Shown here piece by piece: positions 21,033-31,639 of a DNA stretch of 40,797 bases. The position numbers and the translations under genes were made by a program. Where the stretch lies: positions 1 through 40,797 of the forward strand of contig CAMJDC010000005.1 of NCBI GenBank assembly GCA_946404285.1. The letters are read 5' to 3'. The stretch comes from an uncultured bacterium (GTDB lineage: Bacteria; Patescibacteriota; Gracilibacteria; Absconditabacterales; Absconditicoccaceae). Below the pieces are notes generated by a model. That model saw nothing but the letters and a program-made list of their open reading frames with translations, searched no databases and had not been told where the DNA came from. Position 1 is the stretch's first letter. Each line of letters opens with the position of its first letter.

Positions 21033-21063
21033 ATTATGTAATGGAATTGATTTTAAAATCAAT
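21033..21063 (-). promoter_or_regulatory. Candidate promoter with palindromic operator
   Basis: ATTGATTTTAAAATCAAT (21046-21063) is an 18-base perfect palindrome. It covers a minus-strand -35-like TTGATT (21057-21062). CATAAT (21033-21038) lies 18 bases further on as a possible -10, 39 bases before the DUF5684 ATG. A dimeric repressor could bind here. Confidence 0.35.
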
Positions 21064-21095
21064 AGAAAACTGAAAAAAAATAAAAAATATTTCAT

Positions 21096-21131
21096 AAAAA
21101 AGCTGAAAGGAAATCTCCAATCAGCTTCTTT
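21096..21131. terminator. Terminator-like hairpin
   Basis: AAGCTGA (21100-21106) and TCAGCTT (21121-21127) form a stem with a 14-base loop. It has T on the plus side and A on the other, so it could end transcripts on either strand. No clear gene ends here. Confidence 0.45.
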
Positions 21132-21199
21132 TTCCACTTTCTCCCTAAAAATGAGAGAATAAATAGAATAAGAAGAGTAAATTATGCACACACAATTTA

Positions 21200-21376
21200 A
21201 TGAATGGATGTTCTAATTGCGACCTGAGAGAATTTTCAGGCAATCCTAAAGATTCTCCCAATGAACTATTTATTTCACTTATCAATTTCTCAAGTACTTT
21301 TGAAAAGCTTACCTGATCCCTTTATTTTTTCCATAGCTATCGATGTCGAAAAAATGGAAATTCAGTAAATAAATAA
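21200..21376 (+). pseudogene. Possible decayed coding region (58-codon ORF)
   Basis: The stretch 21132-21837 has no confident gene. This ORF (M-N-G-C-S-N-C-D-L... to Y-R-C-R-K-N-G) has three cysteines in a weakly zinc-ribbon-like order. The same frame continues after two TAA codons with protein-like sequence to about 21510. The opposite strand (about 21150-21335) is also open without a start codon. It may be a broken transposase or another gene remnant. A GAGAAT/ATTCTC inverted repeat lies at about 21228-21255. Confidence 0.22.
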
Positions 21377-21837
21377 TTGAATGAATTGTAAGGAAGTTTC
21401 AAGTCAAAAAGTCTTTACCTAGATTTCTTCAAGAAATACAATTTAGTGAAAGGGATGATAGCGTTTTGTTTTTATTTTATGTACTTCTTTTTATTATTTC
21501 ATAAAAAATAACACGAAATAAGATAAAAAGTCTCAACCGATTAAATTCCTTGATTGCGTTGATTTTAACAACGAAAACCACAAATCATTCTGCATAATTT
21601 AAAGAACTCTTCTACTAATCAAATATCAAATGTAAAAAAACGAAAGATATTCAATCAGTAATCTAAGTATAATCCAATAGACCATTTTTGTCAAATTTTT
21701 TGCAAGATTTTTTATCACAGCTTTATACCTGCATTTTCACCACATTTTAGCGACCCTAAACAATTTTATCTCTTGTTTTTTACAAATATATTAATATTGT
21801 GTACTTAGTTAAATTTTATGATAAATTTTCAATCTTT

Positions 21838-22533
21838 ATGGGTAGATACAAAATGTTAATAAGACGAATATTTTGGATACTTATGATTATATTAGTTTGT
21901 TGCATAGCATTTTATAGATGCTACTTTTTACGCCAACCATATCGTAAAGTACCAAACGACGAAAACCTTTTTGTAAGTCCAGCTAACTGACAGATTATTG
22001 CAATCATCAAAAATCCAACAGATTATACTGTAATATACAAAGATAATAATGCTGTATTAGATCACTTTATTGACTGAATTGGTAGCTGAGCAACTATGGT
22101 TTCAATTATGATGACTCCCATGGATGTACATTACCAGCGCTCTCCAAGTAATGCAACACTTATAGAAGAAAAATACGTTCGCTGAAAAAAACGTAATGCC
22201 ATGAAAACTGACCCAACAATGAAATCAACTCTCCAAAATGAATATAATGCAATGCTATTTGAATCCAATAATTGAGTTCGTTATAGAATAGTACAAATTG
22301 CGTGAACTATGGCTAGAAGAATTGTTTCTTTCGTAGATATTGATGATGAAGTACAGCAGTGAGAAGTTATATGATTGATTAGATTTGGTTCACAAGTTAC
22401 AATTATATTCGATAGCAACGTTGAAGTAGTTGCAAAGATTTGAGATAAAGTGGTAGATGGCGAAACTGTATTAGCCAAAATGAAAATAGTTGAAGATTCT
22501 GATGAAATGGAAGTTTTTGAAGAAGAAGGATAA
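21838..22533 (+). CDS. Phosphatidylserine decarboxylase-like protein
   Basis: A 231-residue protein. It has an N-terminal membrane segment (IFWILMIILVCCIAFYRCYF), then RQPYRKVP and FVSPANGQIIAI (the family's FRDP.R and SPADG region), MTPMDVHYQRSPSNATL (the family's M..xDVH.nR.P), GTMARRIVSF, and near the end GEVIGLIRFGSQVTIIF. The Ser of this FGS is where family proenzymes cleave themselves to form the pyruvoyl group. The length fits the short archaetidylserine-type enzymes (about 210-230) rather than the long E. coli form. The product would be an ethanolamine-type phospholipid. ATG 21838 is chosen; ATG 21853 and GTG 21799 are alternatives. A terminator follows. Confidence 0.85.
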
Positions 22534-22562
22534 CAAAAAGCATAAAAAAACATTTCATATAA

Positions 22563-22594
22563 AAAAATCCGATTAAAAAAGTCGGATTTTTTTT
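22563..22594 (+). terminator. Terminator of the decarboxylase gene
   Basis: AAAATCCGA and TCGGATTTTTTTT form a strong stem and U-tract 30 bases after the stop codon. Confidence 0.9.
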
Positions 22595-22621
22595 GCATTT
22601 TTTTAGATTTTGGAATATAAT
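22593..22621 (+). promoter_or_regulatory. Promoter of the 844-residue protein / AMP phosphorylase operon
   Basis: TTGCAT (22593-22598), 17-base spacer, TATAAT (22616-22621). It starts inside the U-tract of the preceding terminator. The same TTGCAT-17-TATAAT layout precedes the GspE/PilB gene. Confidence 0.6.
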
Positions 22622-22650
22622 TAGTACATATTTTAACCATAAAAAATTAT

Positions 22651-25185
22651 ATGCCCACTCCCGCTGAATCAGTACAATCAACACGCGAATACTCCCCAGA
22701 AAATTTTTCTAATTTTAATGAAATTTCTAAAATTATATGAAGAAATAGTAATACTTTTATCCAAGAACTACCAGAAGAAGAAAGAGATGTTGCAAAAAGC
22801 TTATTACTAATCCCCAAAACAGGTAACCCTAAAACAGATACTAGAACAGTCAGAGAGAGATATCAAACGCTTCAAACATACCGTAAACAATGAAAAAGCA
22901 TTCCTGAAATAGAACAATTAATAAGAGAATGAACTGAATATATCGACAATAATATAAGTTCCCTAAATATCCAAGACCAACAAAAACAATATGTGTGAAA
23001 TGGACTAAAAAAGTTATGAGTTAGAAACGCTAATACAATAATAGATTTTATGAAAAATGAAAATGACAGAAACTATGGATTTATATTATTAGATGTCTTA
23101 ACATTTATAAAAGAAGATACATGAGATATTTTCAAATGAAATATAAGACTAAGTGATGACTGAATCGATGCTATAAAAGCCATATATCCAGACATCGACA
23201 CTAATCACATAACCCTTAGCCGATTAGACGAAAACTTACTTAAAGACAATGAAGAAATTGACAACATAACTAGACAAGCGATTGAAAGTACATTAAACGA
23301 AAGATTTTTGTCTACTTTGGATGAAGAAATACGGTATAACACGGACATTGAAACTTCAAACAACACTGTAGATAAAATAATAGAAAACCCTAATTCTTTA
23401 AGATTTTTCATTGATTATTATAACTACAAAAATCCTCAAAAAGCTCTGTGAATAGATCCAAACAAACCTATTCAACCAGAAGATAGAAAAAAGTTAGAAA
23501 AAGCTATTAAAGAAGAATTATATGAAAACTGATTCATTGTAGATTTAACAGATTCTGAAAAAGAGCAACTCGACATAGAAATCAATAATAAAATAATAAC
23601 TGCAAAGGAAAACATGAGATGATTTAGAAGATGAAGATGAGGAAATCTATGAAGATTCTTAGGAAAATTTAAAGACAACCCCGAATCATCTAACTACGAT
23701 GAAAAATCATGAAAACAAATTGCCTATGAACTAGGAATTTGAGAAGAACTAACAAAGACATTTACAAATACTAATAAAATTGATACTAACGATTCACAAA
23801 AATTCGAAAGGATATTCAATCATGCCCGAAGAAAATTTTGTAGAAATAATAGAGGTCTTTGATTATGACGTTTCACTCCAGAATTTATCAAAGAATTATA
23901 CCAAGAAACAAATAATTTCACAAATTTTGAAGGAAACTGAAAAAATCTAAAAGATTTCGAATTATCTTTTTGAAATAATAAATCAAAATTCAACGTAGCC
24001 CGTTCTAGTCTAAGATTATTCAATAATTATCTAAACAATGCACAAGACAAGGCAACAGAATTTCAAAGTGAAATAAATAAATCAATAAATACTAGAACAA
24101 ATAATAGTGCTATCGGTACTGTAATAGACTGAATTAGGTATATTTTTGCAGATTTATGAGAAGAGAACAACATTGATAACAAAATTCAAAATCTCGAACT
24201 TGATAAACAGAAGCCCGTTGAACTTGAAAACAACAATGAATGATTAGTCATCAATTGATTTTTCAAAGGGAATCCTGTAAGAATAAAATATGACTTGATG
24301 ACATGAGAAGTATATATGAATGCATGCATTAATAGAAAATTTCCATGAAATGACATTATATTCTGAAGAGATGAACCAGATTATTATATATGAAAAATAC
24401 CAAATTTTACAGCCATACTAAAAGGATATACAGCCACACCCGTTGAGACACAAAATGAATGAACCCCTAGCATAGAAGAAATGAAAAATAGAAGGAAATA
24501 TAGAAGAGAAAAAATTCAAGAATCTTTTGAAAGAGGAATAGATGAAATAAAAGACATAATTTGAGACCAGATAGAAACAAACCAAATAAAAAACGAAGTT
24601 TCTACCAACTTTCTAAAAGCACTTAGAATAATTGAAGACAAACCAAATTCCACTAGAACAAATTGAGAAGTAAATTTTGAAGAATGATCCGATGCCTATA
24701 ACGTCATGCAAATAATAAACAATTCAAAAAAAGAAGACATCATAATGTTAGAAAAAACAATGAACGCCCTTTCAATTTATTCATGAATTATTTGGGGAAA
24801 AAATGAAATGAATAAAAACTATACAGAATACAAAACTATAAATAATAATAATGAAATTCTTAATGAGGAAGGAAATGAACAACTAATAGATTTAAAAAAT
24901 TTTTGGTGAAACATTCAAAAATTTACATATTATGAATGAAGTCCTTGATCTAGACAAGAAAATCCAATTACTGAAAGATGATCAATTCAACCAGATTCTG
25001 AACAAAACGCTTGATTTATACCTAAAAATTATAAAAACTGACTTGCTACCGTGATTTATGAAAACTTTACAAATGGAGAAAGTAGTCCAGATTGGAAACT
25101 GGATAAAAGAAAAATGACAATATACGTAGAAAACATAGCAGAACAATATGATAAATTACATGCAGAATCTCTACTCAAACCTTAA
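22651..25185 (+). CDS. Large hydrophilic protein of unknown function (844 residues)
   Basis: No family was recognised. It is very rich in Asn, Lys, Glu and Ile, with no signal peptide or membrane segment. Several helical charged parts are visible (PEEERDVAKSLLLIPKTG, RYQTLQTYRKQGKSIPEIEQ, RREKIQESFERGIDEIKDII). A Gly/Arg-rich run RGFRRGRGGNLGRFLGKF sits near the middle. Glycine is mostly TGA, so it is native in code use. The stop is 26 bases before AMP phosphorylase, so both share the promoter at 22593. Large Asn-rich proteins of this sort also occur at 32768-36187; no clear sequence match between the two was seen by eye. It is likely cytoplasmic. Confidence 0.8.
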
Positions 25186-25211
25186 TCCTTTAAATACTAA
25201 TATAATATAAA

Positions 25212-26783
25212 ATGAAAGAAACAAAATTCCAAGACCCAAAAGAAATCTTCAGTGCAAAAATCGTTTCATTTGATATCAACTGAAGCTGAGACATTGTAAT
25301 GTTAAACTCAGAACAAGCTGCCGATTATTGAATTAAAGATAATGACAAAATTTCTCTAATTAGAAAAAATGAAGAATTTGTAGTTGATGTAACACTAACT
25401 GACAATTACGTCCAAGCAAATGAAATATGAGTCACTAAAGATTTTTTGGATGAATACCCTATAATGGAATGAGATACTGTTTTAGTAAGTTTTGTAAAGA
25501 GCAACCCACTTTCTATGCAGGCTATTAGAAAAAAATTGTTATGAAAAAAAATAACAATAGAAGAAATAGATGCCATCATCGAAGACGTAAAAAATAATAA
25601 AATTCATGATTTAGTTTTAGCCTATTATGTGTCCACCAGTTTTTTCTACAAATCTGACATACATGAACTAGCATACACAACTAAAGCAACAGCATATACA
25701 TGAGACATGTACCGTTTTCCATGAACTGTTGCCGGTAAATATTGCATTTGATGAGTGCCCGGGAATGAAACAACCATAATTGTAATTCCAATTTTAGCAT
25801 CTCTTTGAATTACACTACCAAAAACTTTTTCAAAAGCCATCACCTCCCCCGCTGCGACTTGAGAATGTGTAAACGTCCTAATGGATATTGAATTTGATAA
25901 ACAAGAAGTAATTAGAATTACAGATAAAGTTTGAGCTTGTTTGGTATGGAATGAAAAACTAAATTTAGCTCCAGTCAACGATAGAATCATAAAAGTTTCC
26001 GCTCCACTTTGAATGGAACCTTATGCCAGAATGATTTCCTCAATTATGGCAAAAAATTATGCAATGTGAATTAATCACTGCTTAATCGATATCCCAATGT
26101 GACCAACTGCCAAAGTTGCCACATTAAAAGATGCCAAAAGAGTTGCAAAACATTTCAAAGAAATCTGAGAATATTTATGAATCAAAATGGATGTTGAAAT
26201 CACCGATGGTAGCCAACCAATAGGTAGATGAATTTGAGCATGTTTACAAACGAGAGAAGCCTTAAGAATACTACAACAATACAAATATAAATCTGAAGAT
26301 TTAGAGAAAAAAGCCATCTTTCTCGCTTCTAAACTTTTATTACTATGCTGAAAAGCGAACAACATGAAAGATGCCAAAAATTTAGCAATAACTCAATTAA
26401 ATAATTGAAAAGCTTGGGAAAAAATGCAAGAAATAATTAAAGCACAGAATTGAAATCCAAATATAAAATCAGAAGACATCCAACTTGGTAAGTTTTCCCA
26501 TGATATAATTGCTGAAAAAGATTGTATAATTAGCAACGTTGATATGAAACATTTAAACACTATGGTTAGATGATTATGAGCCCCTAAAGAATATCAAGCT
26601 GGAATTTATTTATACAAAAAACTATGAGATAAAGTAAAGAAATGAGAAATTATTTATACGATGTACTCCCCTTCTGCAAATAAGCTAAACCTCGTAAAAG
26701 AAATGCAAGAACAAAAAGACTTCTACACATACTCTACAAAAACCACTGACAAAATCAAAAATATCATAAGAAAGCTGACTTAA
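25212..26783 (+). CDS. AMP phosphorylase (thymidine phosphorylase superfamily)
   Basis: A 523-residue protein, the length of the archaeal/CPR-type enzyme with its extra N-terminal domain (about 1-100, ISLIRKNEEFVVDV). The nucleoside phosphorylase core shows MYRFPGTVAGKYCIGGVPGNETT (phosphate/base site region), FSKAITSPAATGE, MEPYARMISSIMAKNYAMG and EITDGSQPIGRGIGACLQTREA. The C-terminal part (YLYKKLGDKVKKGEIIYTMYS) matches the PYNP-C domain. It converts AMP and phosphate to adenine and ribose-1,5-bisphosphate, feeding the AMP salvage route known from archaea and CPR; the isomerase and form II/III RuBisCO are not in this window. A deoA-type nucleoside phosphorylase is the alternative but is usually shorter. 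Confidence 0.9.
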
Positions 26784-26804
26784 ATTCGAAATCAGCTTTT
26801 TATT
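26768..26804. terminator. Shared terminator between AMP phosphorylase and RseP genes
   Basis: AAGCTGA...AATCAGCTTTTT forms a stem overlapping the AMP phosphorylase stop codon. The reverse strand has AAAAAGCTGA...TCAGCTTTC just past the convergent gene's stop. Confidence 0.65.
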
Positions 26805-26807
26805 TCT

Positions 26808-28040
26808 CTAAAATATCGCTACAATATAACTAACAAAAGAATCTCGAAAATTAAGAAACGAATCTCGGTAATAAACATAAAAATCTTTAACCCCAATTAT
26901 TATTCCAAGCAACAAAAGCAAATATAGGAACACTATATCTACATAATACTCTCATACAAAGAATTTTTTTGGCTTTATCTTTGTAATTTTTTGTAATATC
27001 ATTCAAATTGCTCTTCATCAATCAAGAACAGGAATTGGTAATACATTAAATATAGCTAATGCCAAAGATAACATTCCTGCAAATCATAAGTATGATAGCC
27101 ATCATCACATTTCGTATATAAGTCTACCTATTTCTACTGCTCAAACTGGTCAAGCTAAGGAATTAATTGCTTCTTTCATATCTCATTTTTTAAATGAAAA
27201 AAGTGCCTTACCTATTGTTCATAATGCATCCATTGTCAAATCCCATTCTGCTCAAATTTCGTGAAACGTTGCCAATATTGCTCATCAGAATGAAAATTTA
27301 ATATCATTTAATTGTAAATTTCAATTTTCTGATATAATTATATCAAACTTACAGGTTCAATCGCATTTGAATTCCTCTGTATCAAATTCTTGTTCTCATC
27401 TTTTTATTGTAAAACTATGAGTTGTGTCTGCTCACGATGCCATCAATGATAAAAAACTATCATATTCCAAATCTTCTCAATCAAATTTTAGTAATACATC
27501 GTTCGGTCTTAAATCTATCTTTTCTCATAGTCATCATTTATTTACTTCTTGAATTAATATTCAGTCCAACACCTCTCACGTTAAAAATCATTGTTCTCTC
27601 AAAAAAGTTGGGCTAGCCATCAGGTAACTCGTTGATCATTTATCTTCTGCAACCTGAGATACAGAAATTGGTTGTACTCAATGTCGAAAGAGAAATGTAA
27701 ATATAATAAATGCTGTTAAAAAATTCATTGTAACTCAGGCGAAGATTACAATCAATCTTTTCCATAATTTTGCAGTATACAAAGTATTTGGATTCTTATA
27801 AGTTTTGTCATCCATTGGATCATCTCATTCAAAAGAACAGAATCATCATAAAGGAATCCAATTCAACGTATATTGAGTTCATTTTTTATCTTTCCATAAA
27901 TTACAAATTTTTGGAGGCAATCATATTCAAAACTCAGTCACTTTCATTCAACATTTTCTTCATGCTATAAAATGACCAAATTCATGTAAAATTACCAAAA
28001 CCATAAATACAATAATTCCGATTATAATAAACCACCACAT
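26808..28040 (-). CDS. rseP: Site-2 metalloprotease, RseP/M50B family
   Basis: A 410-residue protein. The N-terminal membrane segment carries VLVILHEFGHFIAGRKCG, with the zinc-binding HExxH. It is followed by VTEFGIGLPPK and WIPLGGF, the family's G-x-G-x-P-P and PLGGF region. The middle has YTAKLWKRLIVIFAGVTMNF (second membrane segment with the AGP-like motif) and a PDZ-like part (VAEDKGSTSYLM, DLRPNDVLLKFDGEDL). Near the end is FNVLPIPVLDGGR, with the third zinc ligand Asp. The C-terminal segment (DIVFLYLLLLLGIIIGV) crosses the membrane. Family members cleave membrane-bound anti-sigma factors or leftover signal peptides. recX lies upstream on the same strand, 25 bases away. Confidence 0.93.
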
Positions 28041-28065
28041 TATTATTTAATATTTAATAAATAAA

Positions 28066-28512
28066 TTATCTTTCAAATCACTCTTTTATCACTGCCTTTA
28101 TATCAGCTAATTGATATCATCTTCTCATAAGTTTTTGAATACTATCAAACCCATCTACTCACTTTCTTTTGTATACATCCAATTCCTTCCTAATAGCTTT
28201 ACGCATTCATTTAGTCAACTCTTCTTGTTGTTCAGAGATTTTCTTGGATAATAATCATTTATCTACTCCACGCTGAATGAGTTTTTGCTTAATTATAAAT
28301 AATGGACGTCATTTTTTCTCTACCTCTGAATAAAGGAAACTATCAGCAAATTTTTCATCATTAATAAAATCATTCTTTTTCAAAACTTCTAAACAATGTT
28401 GAACATCTTCAGAATTATATCATTTTTTGTAAAGAATAATACGTATTTCTTGCTCAGTTTTAGGATAACGAGAAAGATATCATATTGCATAGTCGACAGC
28501 TGATTGAACCAT
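28066..28512 (-). CDS. recX: RecX-family regulatory protein
   Basis: A 148-residue protein, the usual RecX length. It is helical with family-like repeats: AIGYLSRYPKTEQEIRIILY, GYNSEDVQHCLEVLKKNDFI, NDEKFADSFLYSEVEKKGR, LIQRGVDKGLLSKKI. The pattern of short helical triplets with L-x-R-x-x-(S/T)-x-x-E-(L/I) is typical. RecX modulates RecA filaments; recA is not in the window. Ends in TAA at 28066-28068. Confidence 0.85.
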
Positions 28513-28605
28513 TTATCAAATTGCGTATCCAAAAATAAACTATGAAAAGATATACAAAAAGTTAAATTAAAAGCAAGAATAAAACAAAATTTTCTCTTTA
28601 GAAAT

Positions 28606-28634
28606 TTGACAAAATTAATGAAAATAAGTATAAT
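28606..28634 (+). promoter_or_regulatory. Promoter of the small acidic protein gene
   Basis: TTGACA (28606-28611), 17-base spacer, TATAAT (28629-28634), 27 bases before the ATG at 28662. An exact consensus. Confidence 0.75.
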
Positions 28635-28661
28635 TAAGTGTTTATTTAATATAAAACAATT

Positions 28662-28895
28662 ATGGATAAACAAAAAATTCTCAAAATTTTGAATGATTTA
28701 AAACCTCACTGGGAATTAGCAGAATGAATGATTGCACTAATTGATGCCTGATTTATGGATAAAGAAACTTATCAAAACATGCTTTTTATGTTTGCAACAG
28801 CAATAAAACAAATGCCAGAATGAGAAGAAAAAGAAAAACTAAAAGCAGAATTTGAAGAAATAAAAAAAGATGAGAAAAATGAAAAATCAAATTAG
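28662..28895 (+). CDS. Small charged helical protein (77 residues), unknown function
   Basis: Not recognised. It starts MDKQKILKILNDLKPHWELA, has a Met/Phe-rich middle (MLFMFATAIKQMPEGEE) and a Lys/Glu tail. Three glycines are TGA, so only the recoded reading keeps it open. It has its own consensus promoter and a terminator hairpin downstream. Confidence 0.72.
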
Positions 28896-28943
28896 AATTA
28901 AAATCTTTCAATGAATTTCGAATAAAATTATCTCGACTAAAAT

Positions 28944-28972
28944 TTGCATTTTAAAACATTTTCGAATATAAT
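28944..28972 (+). promoter_or_regulatory. Promoter of the GspE/PilB-like gene
   Basis: TTGCAT (28944-28949), 17-base spacer, TATAAT (28967-28972). AGGAGA at 29002-29007 lies 11 bases before the ATG at 29019 and is one of the few Shine-Dalgarno-like sequences in the window. Confidence 0.65.
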
Positions 28973-28998
28973 TAGACTGTGTTAGGTCTAATTTTTAT
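28970..28998 (+). terminator. Hairpin after the small protein gene, in the GspE/PilB leader
   Basis: AATTAGAC (28970-28977) and GTCTAATT (28986-28993) pair, followed by TTTATT. It overlaps the -10 box of the downstream promoter, so it can end the upstream transcript. Confidence 0.6.
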
Positions 28999-29018
28999 TA
29001 TAGGAGAATCTATTATTT

Positions 29019-30605
29019 ATGCCTAATCAACTAATAAACACAATCCTTGAAGTTAATGACGTGCAAGCATTGCAAGTAGATTTTTCTCAACTAAAAAAAA
29101 TTCCGCGCGAAAATGCACAAAACATCCAAGTAATTCTCTACTATAAAGATGAAGATAATTTTGTATACTTACTTACTACAAATAACCACCCAGAAGAATT
29201 AAAAAAAATAGAAAAACAATTGGAAAACCAATGACTAAAGACAAAAGTTTATTATACCTCTGTTGAATGATTTTTAGAATGAATGAAATGGTATGAAAAA
29301 CTTGAAGCAGAAGAAAAACAAGAACAGGAAGAACATGAGAAAAGAGAAAAAGCTGAATGAAATTCTGCAATTACTTTAATGAAACAATTTTTCCCAAAAA
29401 AAGATTCACTAGATCCTGGAGAATTTATTCTAGAAATGATTAGACTTTGATTTCAATCAGGAGCCTCAGATATACACTTTCAACCAGAATGAAAAAATAT
29501 AACTCTTCGCCTACGTTTAGATTGAATTTTACAAGACGTTGTTAATTTTGACGCTAAAGATTTTTGGAAATACTTACAAAAATTAAAATTCATATCTTGA
29601 GTTAAAATGAATGTAGATTATATTCCTCAAGATTGAAGATTTTCATTTGAAGCAACTAATCACAAATGAGAAAAGAAAAAAGTAGACGCCAGAGTTAATT
29701 TCATGCCATGAATGATATCTGAATCTACCGTAATCAGATTTTTAGATTCTGAAAAATGAATCACAACTTTTGAAGAAATCTGATTCTCAGATAAAAACTA
29801 TAAAATTCTAAAAAAATACATATCAAAAACAACATGAATCATCATTGTAACTTGACCGACTTGATCATGAAAAACCACTACATTATACTCAATTCTTAAT
29901 GAATTAAACAATTGAAAAAATAAAATAATAACACTCGAAGACCCTATTGAATACGAAATACCATGAATTCAACAATCACAAATAAACTATTCTAAAAATT
30001 ATGATTATGAAACCGGTTTGAAAGCAATTTTACGTCATGATCCAGATATTATTTTGGTATGAGAAACTAGATCCAAAGAAACTGCTGATATTGCAATAAA
30101 TGCTGCATTAACATGACATTTAGTATTTACTACATTACATACCAATTCTTCCGTTGCATCTATTCCTCGTCTACTTTCCATGTGAGTAGAACCATACCTA
30201 CTAGCACCCGCAATTCAACTTATTTTGGGGCAACGTTTAGTACGTAAGATTTGCCCTAATTGTGCGACAAAAAGACCAGCAAATTATGCAGAACAATCTG
30301 AAATAGAAGAAACTTTAAAAAGAATGGACAATTTAAATATTCCAAATTTACCAGTATTTGATTGAACATTGCTCGAATCTCATGGCTGTTCTCAATGTAA
30401 TGAAACATGATATAAATGAAGACTTGCAATTTTAGAAGCTCTAGAAATTACAGATGACATGAGAAATCTTATAATAGACAAAAACAATGAAGCATCAATT
30501 TTGATAAAGGCTCGTGAAAATTGATTTACAACATTAGTAGAAGACTGAATTATCAAGGTTTTAAAATGAGAAACGACATTGGACGAAATCCATAGAGTTT
30601 TATAA
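29019..30605 (+). CDS. GspE/PilB-family secretion/pilus assembly ATPase
   Basis: A 528-residue protein. The N-terminal part (1-120) is charged and not clearly of the usual N1 fold. The core shows GASDIHFQPEGKNITLRLR (start of the N2 domain), Walker A GPTGSGKTTTLYSI (about 278), LEDPIEYEIPGIQQSQ (Asp box), LRHDPDIILVGETR (Walker B), and TGHLVFTTLHTNSS (His box). A zinc site follows: CPNCATKRP and CSQCNETGYKGR, with the tetracysteine of PilB/GspE. It drives type IV pilus or type II-like pseudopilus extension by ATP hydrolysis. Three Walker A glycines are TGA. No other pilus gene is in the window. It ends 33 bases before the next ORF. Confidence 0.95.
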
Positions 30606-30638
30606 AATCCTTGCTTTTCTCCAAAAAATATATATTTT

Positions 30639-30842
30639 ATGAGTTATATTTATATCTTCTTCACAAAAATAATGTCCTCTTTTCTTACAATTTTGTGAAC
30701 ATGTGCTTATATTTTTCAATTTCTATGAATTATATTCATATTTTGATGATGGGAAACTATGCCGAAACGACTAAGAATCATTGTATGAGTTTTCCAATGT
30801 CTATTTCTCATGACTTGTGTATGACTAACTCTAAATTCATAG
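30639..30842 (+). CDS. Tiny membrane protein (67 residues)
   Basis: Open only with TGA as glycine. It is hydrophobic in two parts: FLTILGTCAYIFQFLGIIFI, and RLRIIVGVFQCLFLMTCVGL, with a charged turn between them (WETMPKRLR). It fits a two-helix hairpin in the membrane. It sits between the GspE/PilB ATPase and RNase HII on the same strand. Not recognised; it could be a small subunit of the pilus machinery or unrelated. Confidence 0.55.
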
Positions 30843-30876
30843 AATAATTATTATAACAACATATTTTTTACTTAAA

Positions 30877-31635
30877 ATGCAAAAACATAAATTTACCATA
30901 TATTTTGACGAAGCATGAAGATGACCATTAGCGGGTCCTCTTTTTGTATGACTCATTTACCCTACTGAAAAACTATCAAAGAAAGAGCTACTCCCCTTTT
31001 GTGATAGTAAACAAATCTCCGAAAACAAAAGAGAAGAACTTTTTGAATACATAGAAAAACTAAGATACAAATGAAAAATTATTCTTTCTCCCTCATGGAT
31101 GACAGCTGCTGAAATCGACAAATATGGGATGAGTAACGCCCTACACTGTGCAATTCTTAGATGAATGATTCAGATTTTTAATCAAATATTTCCCCATACG
31201 AAGATTCTTAACGAATTACCAAATCCATTAGCCACAAAAATCAAAACAAATCTGAAATATACAGATATTTTGAATTATTTTTGAGAATTAAATTCACAAT
31301 GAGTTAATATAAAAATAGTTATGGATGGAAATCGTGATTTTGGATTAAAAAAAATGTTCCCATTTTGGGAAATTGAAACTATAATATCATGAGATGCAAA
31401 AGTAAAAGAAATCTGAATGGCCTCAATTGTTGCAAAAGTTTCCCGTGACCGTATAATGGAATCTCTACCCACAAAATATGCTAAATATAATTTCAAAAAA
31501 CATAAATGATATTGAACAAAAGAACACAAAGAACTACTAAAAAAACATTGACCAAGTGATATCCACCGTAAACTATTTCTAAAACGAATATTCCCTAAAC
31601 ATAAAATTTCAAAGGAATTGCCAAAAAAATTTTAA
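30877..31635 (+). CDS. rnhB: Ribonuclease HII
   Basis: A 252-residue protein. Signature YFDEAGRGPLAGPLFVG (active-site Asp-Glu), FCDSKQISENKREELF, VMDGNRDFGLKKMFP (third Asp), ISGDAKVKEIGMASIVAK (fourth Asp) and KHKGYGTKEHKELLKKHGPS (C-terminal conserved block). It removes RNA primers and single ribonucleotides from DNA. Stops with TAA, 4 bases from the convergent PH-like gene. Confidence 0.96.
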
Positions 31636-31639
31636 CACT

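Noticed and set aside
25646-26377. Minus-strand ORFs within AMP phosphorylase
   Set aside because: Antisense shadows. The plus strand carries complete family motifs.
28389-28673. 94-codon minus ORF running into recX
   Set aside because: It covers the consensus promoter of the plus-strand gene and part of recX in another frame.
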